64,000 nt of DNA from Actinacidiphila acidipaludis (GTDB taxonomy: Bacteria > Actinomycetota > Actinomycetes > Streptomycetales > Streptomycetaceae). The stretch covers positions 1 to 64,000 of the forward strand of contig NZ_JAINZZ010000039.1 of NCBI RefSeq assembly GCF_019890725.1, read 5' to 3'. The notes beneath the pieces are model-generated. The model made no database searches. It saw only the letters and a program-made list of their open reading frames with translations, and was not told the origin of the DNA. Numbering within the stretch: position 1 is the first letter of the stretch; every line of letters starts with the position of its first letter. Shown here one piece after another: positions 16,585 through 24,482 of this stretch. Position numbers and translations under genes: made by a program.

Positions 16585-17676
16585 ATGGACGAGCTGATGA
16601 CCATCGGCGCGTTCGCGAAGGCGTCCCGGCTGTCGCCGAAGGCCCTGCGGCTGTACGACGAGCTCGGCCTGCTCACGCCCGAGCAGGTCGATCCGGTGAG
16701 CGGCTACCGCCGCTACGCGCCCGGTCAGCTCGAGCGGGCCCGGCTGGTGGCCTGGCTGCGGCGGCTCGGCATGCCGCTGGCCCGCATCCGCGAGGTGTGC
16801 GCCCTGCACGCCTCCGACGGGCGGGCCGCGGCCGGCGAGCTGCGCGCGTACTGGGCGCAGGTCGAGGCCGAGACCGCCGCGCGCCGCGAACTGGCCGCCT
16901 TCCTCGTCGACCATCTGGCACGGAAGGATCCCGCCGACATGGCCACCACCGCACACCCCCTGACCATCCGCTACGCCGCGCTGTCCGACACCGGACTGGT
17001 CCGCCCGAGCAACCAGGACGCCGCCTACGCCGGTGACCGGCTGCTCGCCGTCGCCGACGGCTGCGGTTCCGGCGGCGCGTCCGCCGCGGCCGGGGCCGTC
17101 GAGGCGCTGAAGCACCTCGAGACCGACGGCATACCGGCCGGCAACCTGCTGAACGTCCTGGAGGACGCGGTGTCCCGGGCGAGCAGCGCGGTGCGCGGGG
17201 TCGCGGACGCCACGCCCGAGGAGGAGGTGGGCACGACGCTCACCGCCATGCTGTGGACCGGTTCGCAGTTCGCACTCGTGCACGTCGGCGACTCGCGGGC
17301 GTACGTGCTGCGCGGCGGCGAGCTGTTCCAGATCACCCATGACCACACGATGGTGCAGTCGCTGGTCGACGAGGGGCGGCTGACTCCTGAGGAGGCCGCA
17401 TCTCACCCGCAACGCGCTCTGCTGGTCCGGGCGTTGGGTATGGGCGAGCCGGCCGAGCCCGACCTGCGGCTGCAGGACGCGGTGGCCGGCGACCGTTATC
17501 TGCTGTGCTCCGACGGCCTGTCGGCGGTGGTGGCGTCCGACGACGTGCGCCGCGTGATGACCACCGCGCCCGAACCCGCGCAGGCCGTCCGCGACCTGGT
17601 CGCCCTGGCCCGCGAGGCCGGCGCGCCGGACAACGTCAGCTGCGTCGTCGCGGACGTGCTGCCGTCCGCCGCCTGA
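16585..17676 (+). CDS. MerR-type DNA-binding domain fused to a PP2C phosphatase
   Basis: The 363-residue protein joins two domains. Residues 1-110 are a MerR regulator (MTIGAFAKASRLSPKALRLY, then YRRYAPGQLERARLVAWLRR and a dimerisation helix). Residues about 125-363 are a PstP-like PP2C phosphatase. Its metal motifs are S-N-Q-D-A-A-Y, V-A-D-G-C-G-S-G-G-A, L-V-H-V-G-D-S-R-A-Y, L-L-C-S-D-G-L-S and D-N-V-S-C-V. The usual D-G-M-G-G-H is D-G-C-G-S-G, but the aspartates are kept. It may couple a ligand or phospho-signal to transcription. ATG 16585 is in-frame with a longer, repeat-rich upstream region that I excluded. Confidence 0.88.
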   Translation: MDELMTIGAFAKASRLSPKALRLYDELGLLTPEQVDPVSGYRRYAPGQLERARLVAWLRRLGMPLARIREVCALHASDGRAAAGELRAYWAQVEAETAARRELAAFLVDHLARKDPADMATTAHPLTIRYAALSDTGLVRPSNQDAAYAGDRLLAVADGCGSGGASAAAGAVEALKHLETDGIPAGNLLNVLEDAVSRASSAVRGVADATPEEEVGTTLTAMLWTGSQFALVHVGDSRAYVLRGGELFQITHDHTMVQSLVDEGRLTPEEAASHPQRALLVRALGMGEPAEPDLRLQDAVAGDRYLLCSDGLSAVVASDDVRRVMTTAPEPAQAVRDLVALAREAGAPDNVSCVVADVLPSAA

Positions 17677-17744
17677 CCCTCCCCCGCCGACGTCCGGCCT
17701 GGGCGGCCCCCCGGCCCGGGAGTGCGGTGCGCCATGATCGGGTG

Positions 17745-18413
17745 ATGGAGACGATCATCCTGATGTCCGATCCGAAGATCGCCGCGCTGCCGGTGGCGGA
17801 GTGCGGTGAGCCGCTGGTGGACGTGCGCGACGGCGGCGCCCTGCGGGTCGCGGCCGAACGCGACGACCCCGCGGGCGCCTTCGCCCACCTGCGCCGGGGT
17901 GTGCTGACCCGGCTGCTCGACGCCCAGGACCGGCTGCCGGACGGACTGCGCCTGCTGTTCGTCGAGGGCTACCGGCCGCCCGCGCTGCAACGCCGCTACT
18001 TCGAGGGATACGCGGCGGGCCTGCGGGCGGCCAACCCCTCCTGGAGCGCGGACCGGCTGCGCGACGCCGCGAGCCGCTACGTCTCCCCGCCGGAGATCGC
18101 ACCGCACAGCGCGGGGGCCGCCGTCGACCTGACCCTGGCGACCGCGGACGGGCACGAGCTGGACATGGGCACGCGGATCAACGCCGACCCGGAGGAGTCG
18201 GAGGGCGCCTGCTACACGGGGGCGCCGAACATCGCCGCCGAGGCCCGCGCCAACCGTGACCTGCTGTCCGCCGCCCTGACCGCGGCGGGGCTGGTCAACT
18301 ACCCGACGGAGTGGTGGCACTGGTCCTACGGCGACCGGTACTGGGCGCTCGCCACCGGCGCCCCCGCCGCCCTCTACGGGCCGCGCGACCTCGGGCCCCC
18401 CTCTTCGGACTGA
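17745..18413 (+). CDS. D-alanyl-D-alanine dipeptidase family protein (VanX-like, M15D)
   Basis: A 222-residue zinc dipeptidase of the VanX/DdpX family. Conserved parts are V-E-G-Y-R-P-P, the zinc ligands in P-H-S-A-G-A-A-V-D-L-T-L (His and Asp), and the catalytic E plus third ligand in T-E-W-W-H-W-S-Y-G. No export signal is seen, so it is probably cytoplasmic, recycling D-Ala-D-Ala or lowering it. There are no vanHA genes beside it, so there is no reason to call it a vancomycin resistance cluster. ATG 17745 sits 6 nt after CATGAT (leaderless pattern); ATG 17763 is possible. Confidence 0.85.
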   Translation: METIILMSDPKIAALPVAECGEPLVDVRDGGALRVAAERDDPAGAFAHLRRGVLTRLLDAQDRLPDGLRLLFVEGYRPPALQRRYFEGYAAGLRAANPSWSADRLRDAASRYVSPPEIAPHSAGAAVDLTLATADGHELDMGTRINADPEESEGACYTGAPNIAAEARANRDLLSAALTAAGLVNYPTEWWHWSYGDRYWALATGAPAALYGPRDLGPPSSD

Positions 18414-18581
18414 CCGCGGCTCCCGCCGCCGAGCCGGCCCCGGCCGCCCAGCCCCTGGGCCGGAAACAGCCGCCGCACAAATCCCGGCCGCCGGTGTCGA
18501 TCGGCGCCCCTCCCGTTCGACGCAGGGACGACAGCGCCCGAGCGGGGCGCGGAACCGGCACTCGCGGCAGGGAGAAACGCC

Positions 18582-19145
18582 ATGCGCAGGATCGTCCACC
18601 TCGTGCACACCTCGGTCGACGGCTTCATCGAGGGCCCGGCGGGTGAGTTCGACTGGCCGGTGATGGGGCCCGAGCTCTCCGCGTACGTCGACGAGGTCGA
18701 CCGCGGGATCGGCACCTTCCTCTACGGGCGCGTGGTCTGGCAGATGATGGCGTCGTTCTGGCCGAACGCCGAGGAGATCTCGGACAGTCCGCACGTGCGG
18801 AAGTTCGCCCCGCGCTGGCGGGCCATGCCCAAGGTGGTGGTCTCCCGGACCCTGCCGCAGCCCGGGGACACCGCGGTGCGCGTGCTGCGCGGGGACGCCC
18901 TGGCCGAGGTGGCGGCGCTCAAGGCCGAGCCCGGCAAGGACATCCTGCTGACCGGCGGCACCGAACTCGCCTCGCACCTGGCCGCGGCCGGCCTGCTCGA
19001 CGAGTGGGTGGTCGCCGTGCACCCGCTCGTCCTCGGCGGCGGCAGGCGGCTGTTCACGCAGCAGAAGGAGCGGACGCCACTGCGTCTGGTGGAGTCCCGG
19101 ACGGTCGACGGGCAGGTCGTCGTCTCGCGGTTCGCCGCCTCCTGA
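18582..19145 (+). CDS. Dihydrofolate reductase / RibD C-terminal family protein
   Basis: The 187-residue protein has the RibD_C/DHFR-like fold: the N-terminal strand M-R-R-I-V-H-L-V-H-T-S-V-D-G-F-I, F-L-Y-G-R-V-V-W-Q-M-M, the NADPH-site loop I-L-L-T-G-G-T-E-L-A-S-H-L, and the closing H-P-L-V-L-G-G-G-R-R-L-F. Such stand-alone YyaP/YwjB-type proteins are NADPH reductases of unknown substrate. A GCAGGGAGAAA ribosome site supports the ATG. Confidence 0.85.
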   Translation: MRRIVHLVHTSVDGFIEGPAGEFDWPVMGPELSAYVDEVDRGIGTFLYGRVVWQMMASFWPNAEEISDSPHVRKFAPRWRAMPKVVVSRTLPQPGDTAVRVLRGDALAEVAALKAEPGKDILLTGGTELASHLAAAGLLDEWVVAVHPLVLGGGRRLFTQQKERTPLRLVESRTVDGQVVVSRFAAS

Positions 19146-19262
19146 CGCTGCGGCGGCGAGCGGCCGCCGCGCCACCGGGACGCCGAATCCGCTGCTCAGA
19201 GCGCCGGGCGCGACGTCCGATTCCCGCCAGCCCCGCCGTCGCGCCCCGGCAAGACTGGCGGC

Positions 19263-20120
19263 ATGACCACGGACACGAACGCAGGCAAGAGCACGGGGAT
19301 GAGCGCCGGTGCAGGCACGGGCACGAGCGCCGGTGCGGGCACGGAAGCGAGCGCCGGTGCAGGCACGGGCACGAGGGCGGGCCGGAGCACGGACCCGGGC
19401 CAGGACCTCAGCCAGGAGACCCTCACTCCGGGCCGCCACACCCGCATCGAGCCCGGCATCCTCTACTTCGGCACGCCCGTCGTCCTGCTGTCGACCCGCA
19501 ACGAGGACGGCAGCCCCAACCTCGCGCCGATGTCGTCGGCGTTCTGGCTGGGCTGGCGGTGCATGCTCGGCCTCGGGTCGCGCTCGCAGACCGCCCGCAA
19601 CCTGCTGCGCGAACGCGAGGTCGTCCTCAACCTCCCCGACGACACGCTCGCCGGGGCCGTGGACGCGCTGGCCCTGACCACCGGCCGCGACCCCGTCCCG
19701 GAGGGCAAGGCCCGGCGCGGCTACCGGTACGTGGGCGACAAGTTCGGGCGGGCCGGGCTGACCCCGCTGGCGTCCGAGACGGTCGGGCCGCCGCGCGCCG
19801 CCGAGTGCCCGGTGGCGATGGAGGCGGTCGTCGAGGCCACGCACCCGCTCGCCGACGACGACCCGGCGCAGCGCGGCGGCATCACCGTCTTCGAGGTGCG
19901 GGTGCAGCGGGTGCTGGTGCACGACGCCATCCGGATGGCCGGAACAGGTCACCGCATCGATCCCGACAAGTGGCGTCCGCTGCTGATGAGTTTCCAGGAA
20001 CTCTACGGGCTGGGCGGGCGGCTGCGGCCATCGGCGCTGGCCAGCATCCCCGAGGACATGTACCGCGGCCCCGACATCGCCCGCTCCCGGACCGCCGCGG
20101 GCGCCGCGGTGCGCCCTTGA
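19263..20120 (+). CDS. Flavin reductase-like FMN-binding protein with repeat-expanded N terminus
   Basis: The 285-residue protein has residues about 60-250 as an FMN-binding split barrel (GILYFGTPVVLLSTRNEDGS, then NLAPMSSAFWLGWRCMLGLG, TARNLLREREVVLNLPDD), as in flavin reductase DIM6/NTAB proteins. These enzymes bind FMN and often serve oxygenases. The first 45 residues are a low-complexity Gly/Thr/Ala stretch produced by a DNA tandem repeat and probably not part of the fold. The true start may lie after it. Confidence 0.8.
   Translation: MTTDTNAGKSTGMSAGAGTGTSAGAGTEASAGAGTGTRAGRSTDPGQDLSQETLTPGRHTRIEPGILYFGTPVVLLSTRNEDGSPNLAPMSSAFWLGWRCMLGLGSRSQTARNLLREREVVLNLPDDTLAGAVDALALTTGRDPVPEGKARRGYRYVGDKFGRAGLTPLASETVGPPRAAECPVAMEAVVEATHPLADDDPAQRGGITVFEVRVQRVLVHDAIRMAGTGHRIDPDKWRPLLMSFQELYGLGGRLRPSALASIPEDMYRGPDIARSRTAAGAAVRP
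19302..19373. repeat. 24-bp tandem repeat inside the flavin-reductase reading frame
   Basis: Three consecutive 24-bp units (19302-19325, 19326-19349, 19350-19373) encode S-A-G-A-G-T-G-T repeats. Copies 1 and 3 are identical. Confidence 0.85.
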
Positions 20121-20255
20121 CACCCGCAGTCCGCCCGCAGAGTCTGGGCTGTGCGCGCCGCGGCAGCTGATCGTCGCCGTCAACGTTCTTGCGCGCCAAC
20201 AGGATTGGGCCGACAGCGGCTGCACCACGAGCCCGGATGCCGAGGAGGAGCCGCC

Positions 20256-21569
20256 ATGCGCGCGCCAGACGCGTACCCGACCGTGTCAGGTGTCGCGGCG
20301 GCGGCCCGCATCCTGACCATGCGGCACCCGGACCTCTGCCGGATGCGGCTCGCCGGGGAGTCGCGCGCGGGACGGCCGCTGTGGCTCCTGTCGGTCGGGC
20401 ACGGCAGGCGCCGGATCCTGGTGGTCGCCGGGCCGCACCCGGACGAGCAGGCCGGCGGGGCGACCGTGCTGTGGCTGGCCGAGCAGGCCGTGTGCGACCG
20501 CCGGCGGTTCGCCGAGGCCGACGTGACCTGGGACTTCCTGCTGTGCCTCGACCCGGACGGCACCGTGCTCAACGAGAACGGCCCGGCCGGGGAGCGCCCG
20601 CCCGCCGTCCACTACCGGCACACCTTCCGGCCGCACGCGGCCGAACAGCCGGAGTGGGCGAGCTCGTTGCGCACGCCGCGCGAGGAACTCCCGGAGACCT
20701 TCGCGCTGCTGGCGATCATCGACGAGCTGCGGCCGGTCCTGCAGTGCTCGTTGCACGGCACCGACGTCGGCGGGAGCTGGGTGCAGCTGACCGGGGACAT
20801 CCCCGGGCTCGCCGAGCCGTTCGGCAAGTACGCCGCCGAGCTCGACATCCCCGTGCAGACCGGCACCTACGACGCGTTGTTCTGGCAGCACGCGGGGCCC
20901 GGCGTGTTCGTGCTGCCGCCGGGCGGCGCGCAGGAGCGTTTCGGCAGTGAGCCGGAGGACGCCAACGGCTCGACGTGGAGCCGCCCGCACCGCCACGGCG
21001 GGGTGACCGCGCTGGTGGAGGTGCCGATGTGGGCGACCCGGCGCATCGCCGACCCGGCCCCGCACCCCGACCCGGCCCACGCGGTGGGCGTCCTCAGCGC
21101 GCGGCTGCGCAAGGACGGCGCCGCGGCGGCCGCCGCCCTGGAACGCGCCCTGCCGCTGCTGACGCGGGCCGCGCCGGCATCCGGCCCGCTGCTGCGCGGC
21201 GTGGAGCAGGCCGTCGGCGCGTTCCCCGGGCTCGCCGACGACTTCGACGGGCTCGCCGCGGACTCCCCCGTCCCCCTCACCATGGCCCACGTCGCCGCCC
21301 TGGACATCGCCGCGCGCCGCATCCCGCTGCGGGCGGCGGGCATGCTGCTCCGCCTGCTGGACGAGGCCCGCCTCGACGAGGACCCGGCCGGCGAGCCGGC
21401 CCGCCTGCGCTCCCGGCTCGAACGCCGCATCGACGCCGGGGCCCGCGACCTCATCGCCACGACGGACGCCCGCTGGGTGCCCATCGCCGACCAGATCGAG
21501 CTCCAGGCCCGCACCTGCCTGGCCGCCGCCGACCTGGTCCTCCAGGAGCCGGCCCTCGCACTGCCCTGA
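20256..21569 (+). CDS. M14 family zinc metallopeptidase (first paralogue)
   Basis: A 437-residue zinc carboxypeptidase-type enzyme without signal peptide. The M14 ligands are visible: H and E in A-G-P-H-P-D-E-Q-A-G-G, the third His in Q-C-S-L-H-G-T-D, and the catalytic Glu in A-L-V-E-V-P-M-W. A helical C-terminal extension (after about 300) is shared with the paralogue at 23035. A GAGGAGGAG ribosome site supports ATG 20256. It is convergent with the E1-like gene, whose stop lies 44 nt away. It probably trims a peptide made by the neighbouring cassette. Confidence 0.85.
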   Translation: MRAPDAYPTVSGVAAAARILTMRHPDLCRMRLAGESRAGRPLWLLSVGHGRRRILVVAGPHPDEQAGGATVLWLAEQAVCDRRRFAEADVTWDFLLCLDPDGTVLNENGPAGERPPAVHYRHTFRPHAAEQPEWASSLRTPREELPETFALLAIIDELRPVLQCSLHGTDVGGSWVQLTGDIPGLAEPFGKYAAELDIPVQTGTYDALFWQHAGPGVFVLPPGGAQERFGSEPEDANGSTWSRPHRHGGVTALVEVPMWATRRIADPAPHPDPAHAVGVLSARLRKDGAAAAAALERALPLLTRAAPASGPLLRGVEQAVGAFPGLADDFDGLAADSPVPLTMAHVAALDIAARRIPLRAAGMLLRLLDEARLDEDPAGEPARLRSRLERRIDAGARDLIATTDARWVPIADQIELQARTCLAAADLVLQEPALALP

Positions 21570-21584
21570 CGTCACCGCCCGGGC

Positions 21585-21624
21585 CCCGCGTCACATCCGC
21601 CTGCGGTCCCGCGTCACATCCGCC
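21585..21624. repeat. Tandem duplication, period 23 bp, across the E1-like stop codon
   Basis: The 17-bp segment CCCGCGTCACATCCGCC occurs at 21585-21601 and again at 21608-21624. The second copy contains the stop codon of the E1-like gene. The effect is a repeated G-R-M-stop or R-R-M-stop ending in adjacent frames. Confidence 0.8.
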
Positions 21625-22777
21625 CGCACGCCGGGCAGTCCGCGCGCCGCGGATGCCGTTGCAGGACCGGGTCCTGGAGGGCCATGAGGTTGACGCCGTA
21701 GCGGAAGCCGGGGCGCATCGGGGGTACGCCGGTGAGCAGGGCGAGCGCGGCGTGGGCGACGAGCGTGCCGGACAGGCTCGCGGTGACCGCGCTCGCGGGG
21801 TTCCACGGCATCCGCGGCGACGCGGCGTCCTCGTCCTGCCCCGGTTCCAGCCGCAGGTCCCGGCGTTCGGCCTCGCCGGCCCGCTGGCACTCCCAGCAGG
21901 GGCCGTCGCCCGGGACGTGGACGCCCGCGGTGACGAGCGGGCCGCGATAGCCGCCCTCGACCCAGGGGGTGCCGAGGGCCAGGCAGACCCGGTTCGCCCA
22001 GCGGCGGATCTCCGGCGGACGGTCGGCGCCCAGCACCAGCAGGTCGTAGGGGGCGGGGCGGCTGGTCAGCAGATGGGCGAGGTCGTCGGGCCCGCGCACC
22101 TCGCGGCGCTGGCCGGTCACGGTGACGTCGGAGTTCAGGGCCCGCAGCGCGGCCAGCGCCGCGTCCGTCTTGGGGCGCCCGATGTCGGTCTCGCGGTAGA
22201 GCAACTGACGGTTGAGATTGGACAGTTCGACCACGTCCGGGTCGACGGTGTGGACCAGTCCGACGCCGGAGGCCACGAGGATCTGCGCGGCGGCGCCGCC
22301 CGTCCCGCCGACGCCCACCACCAGCACCCGGGCGCCCCGTAATCGCAGTTGGGCGCTCCACGGGCTGGCCCGCGGGCTGAGGTCCATCCAGCGCAGCAGC
22401 GCCACCCCGCGCGCGTACCGCACCCGGTCGCGCGGGAGCAGCCCGGCGGGCGGCGGGGCGGCCGCGTCGTCGACGAAACCGGCCTCGCGCAGGTCGGCCA
22501 TCGCCGCCCACACGTCGCCGTGGGGCACCGCCGGGTGCCGCGCCGTCACTCCGTCGGCTATCTGCCCGGGGGTGCGACTGCCGTCCATCATCTGCGTGAG
22601 CGTCCAGATCCAGCCGTCCGGATCCAGGACCTCCGCGCCGATCCCGTAGATCACGCTGCCGATCCGCACATTGCCGTCGATCGTGCGGTACGCGCGGTGC
22701 TCCGGTTTGATGCGTGGTCGCCGCAACGCCCCGGCTCTCGTCCCTGCTTCCCCGTATCCGTCCGGAAGTACCGTCAC
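21614..22777 (-). CDS. HesA/MoeB/ThiF (E1-like) adenylyltransferase with N-terminal peptide-recognition-like domain
   Basis: E1-like enzymes adenylate a C-terminal carboxylate; the MccB subgroup does so on a short ribosomal peptide. The 387-residue protein has an N-terminal region (about 20-110; H-R-A-Y-R-T-I-D-G, D-G-W-I-W-T-L-T-Q-M-M-D-G, AAMADLREAGFVDD) that looks like a PqqD/RRE or MccB peptide-clamp winged helix. The E1 fold follows: V-G-V-G-G-T-G-G-A-A-A-Q for ATP, D-P-D-V-V-E-L-S-N-L-N-R-Q, and two zinc C-x-x-C pairs (CWEC and CPAC). GTG 22777 follows GAGGGGAG. It is divergent from the 24-codon peptide gene and M14-2, and convergent with M14-1. Confidence 0.85.
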   Translation of the reverse strand: MTVLPDGYGEAGTRAGALRRPRIKPEHRAYRTIDGNVRIGSVIYGIGAEVLDPDGWIWTLTQMMDGSRTPGQIADGVTARHPAVPHGDVWAAMADLREAGFVDDAAAPPPAGLLPRDRVRYARGVALLRWMDLSPRASPWSAQLRLRGARVLVVGVGGTGGAAAQILVASGVGLVHTVDPDVVELSNLNRQLLYRETDIGRPKTDAALAALRALNSDVTVTGQRREVRGPDDLAHLLTSRPAPYDLLVLGADRPPEIRRWANRVCLALGTPWVEGGYRGPLVTAGVHVPGDGPCWECQRAGEAERRDLRLEPGQDEDAASPRMPWNPASAVTASLSGTLVAHAALALLTGVPPMRPGFRYGVNLMALQDPVLQRHPRRADCPACGRM

Positions 22778-22963
22778 CCGGCTCCCCTCGCCTCGCGACT
22801 GCACCGACAGCACCCACAGCACCCGCCGCGCCGACCCACCGCGCGGCAACGCCCCTTGACACTGTCGCCGGGCCGCCGCAGCCTTGGCAAGGCATGGGGG
22901 ACAACCCGGGGTGATACCGCGACTACCCTGCGCGCCAGCCGACTTGTACAGAGAGGGGATCTC

Positions 22964-23038
22964 GTGGCAGCCACGATCGTCATCCGTCCACTGGACAAGA
23001 AGGAGACCACCGGCGACAGCAACTCCAACGGCACGTGA
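22964..23038 (+). CDS. Candidate RiPP precursor peptide (24 aa)
   Basis: A 24-codon gene with a GTG start behind GAGAGGGG (5-nt spacing) whose TGA overlaps the GTG of the M14-2 gene in GTGA, so the two are translationally coupled. The N-terminal half is hydrophobic then charged (ATIVIRPLDKK), leader-like. The C-terminal part is small and polar, ending N-S-N-G-T. Its position between a divergent E1-like enzyme with a peptide-recognition-like domain and a peptidase suggests a ribosomal peptide substrate. Removal of the last two residues would expose a terminal Asn, the residue MccB modifies in microcin C. Expression and modification are inferred, not shown. Confidence 0.65.
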   Translation: MAATIVIRPLDKKETTGDSNSNGT

Positions 23039-24348
23039 CGTCGGCGATGGCCGACGCCTATCCGAGCGTCGCGGGGGTCGCTGCGGCGGCCTCCGCGTTC
23101 GCGCGCTTCCACCCGGGGCTCTGCGCACTGCGGCAGGTCGGGAAGTCGCGCGAGGGACGTCCGCTGCACCTGCTGTCGGTGGGGCACGGCCGGCGGAACG
23201 TCCTGGTGGTGGCCGCACCTCATTCCGACGAGCGGATCGGCCCGGCGACCGCGCTGCGGCTGGCCGAGCGCGTGGCGGCGGACCCGGACCTGCACGCGCG
23301 CGCCGACGCGTCCTGGCACTTCCTGCTGTGCCTGGACCCGGACGGCACCGTGCGCAGCGAGGAGGGCCCGCCGGTGCGGCGCACCCCGGCCGCGCACTTC
23401 CGGCACTCCTACCGGCCGCCGCCGGACGAGCAGCCGGAGTGGGCGCCGTCCGTCCGGCCCGCCGGCGACCAGCTTCCGGAGTCCCGGGCGCTGGTCGCGC
23501 TGATCGACGAGCTCGAACCGTTCCTGCAGTGCTCGCTGCACGGCAACGACCTCGGCGGTTCGTGGATCCAGCTCACCCGGGACGTCCCGGGGCTGGCCGA
23601 ACCGCTGGGAAAGCTGTCCGCCGAACGGGACGTGCCGGTGCAGACGGGCACCTACGACGCGCTGTACTGGACGACGTCCGGCCCCGGCGTCTACGTGATG
23701 CCTGAGCCCGGCCGCCCGACGCAGTTCCCGAGCCTGCCCGAGGACGTCACCCGCTCCACCTGGGTGCGGCCGCACCGGTACGGCGGGATGACGGCGCTGT
23801 TCGAGGTGCCGATGTGGGGCAGCCGGCGGGTCGCCGACACCGCCCCGCACCCCGATCCGGCCCGCGCCCTGACAGCGCTGGCGGGACTGCTGCGCCGCCA
23901 GTCGGACCGCACCCGGGGCCTGCTGGACCAGGTGCGGGAGCTGCTGCCCGCGCCCGGTGCGGGGCCCTGGGACCCCTCCGGCTCCGGTCCGGCGACCGGC
24001 ACCCTGCTGCGGCTGGCGACGGGCCTGACCGACATCTGCCCGCAGGTCGCCGACGACTGGGAGGCGCTGCACCCCGCGCCCGTGGAACTGACCCTCGCGC
24101 ACGTGACCGCGCTGGACATCGCGGCCCGCCGGATCTCGCTGCGCACCACCGGCACCCTGCTGCGGCTGCTGGCCGGGCTGCCGGGTGAGGGGCCGGCCAG
24201 GACGAGGGCGGAGTGCGACCGGCTGCTGGAACGGTGGGCGGACGAGCTGGTGGTCGGCCACGACCTGACGTGGGTGCCGGTGCCGGACCAGGTGGAGCTC
24301 CAGTCGGAGTGCGTGCTGGCCGCCTTCCGGCTGCTCACGAACGGCTGA
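23035..24348 (+). CDS. M14 family zinc metallopeptidase (second paralogue)
   Basis: The 437-residue paralogue of the protein at 20256 aligns over its whole length (Y-P-S-V-A-G-V-A-A-A-A, HLLSVGHGRR, FLLCLDPDGTV, VPVQTGTYDALYW, LAHVTALDIAARRISLR). The zinc set is present: A-P-H-S-D-E, S-L-H-G-N-D, A-L-F-E-V-P-M-W. It has no signal peptide. GTG 23035 overlaps the stop of the candidate precursor gene by 4 nt; an ATG at 23047 would lose this coupling. The shared C-terminal helical extension in both paralogues may bind the modified peptide. Confidence 0.85.
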   Translation: MTSAMADAYPSVAGVAAAASAFARFHPGLCALRQVGKSREGRPLHLLSVGHGRRNVLVVAAPHSDERIGPATALRLAERVAADPDLHARADASWHFLLCLDPDGTVRSEEGPPVRRTPAAHFRHSYRPPPDEQPEWAPSVRPAGDQLPESRALVALIDELEPFLQCSLHGNDLGGSWIQLTRDVPGLAEPLGKLSAERDVPVQTGTYDALYWTTSGPGVYVMPEPGRPTQFPSLPEDVTRSTWVRPHRYGGMTALFEVPMWGSRRVADTAPHPDPARALTALAGLLRRQSDRTRGLLDQVRELLPAPGAGPWDPSGSGPATGTLLRLATGLTDICPQVADDWEALHPAPVELTLAHVTALDIAARRISLRTTGTLLRLLAGLPGEGPARTRAECDRLLERWADELVVGHDLTWVPVPDQVELQSECVLAAFRLLTNG

Positions 24349-24482
24349 GCGCTGCCCGGTGGGGGCAGCGCTCAGGGGTTCGCGGCTCGGGCGTCACGGC
24401 CGCTTGACCGTTCACAGCGGGGGGCCGTTCACGGCAGGAGCCGTTCGCGACACGAGGCCGTTCGCGGCCGCGGGCCGGGTGT

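Noticed and set aside
17496..20228. Minus-strand open frame of about 900 codons
   Set aside because: It overlaps four well-supported plus-strand genes and shows only low-complexity translation.
20163..20255. Second short precursor-like frame before the first M14 gene
   Set aside because: A hydrophobic start (L-I-V-A-V-N-V-L-A) is readable, but there is no valid start codon or ribosome site and no similarity to the 24-codon peptide.
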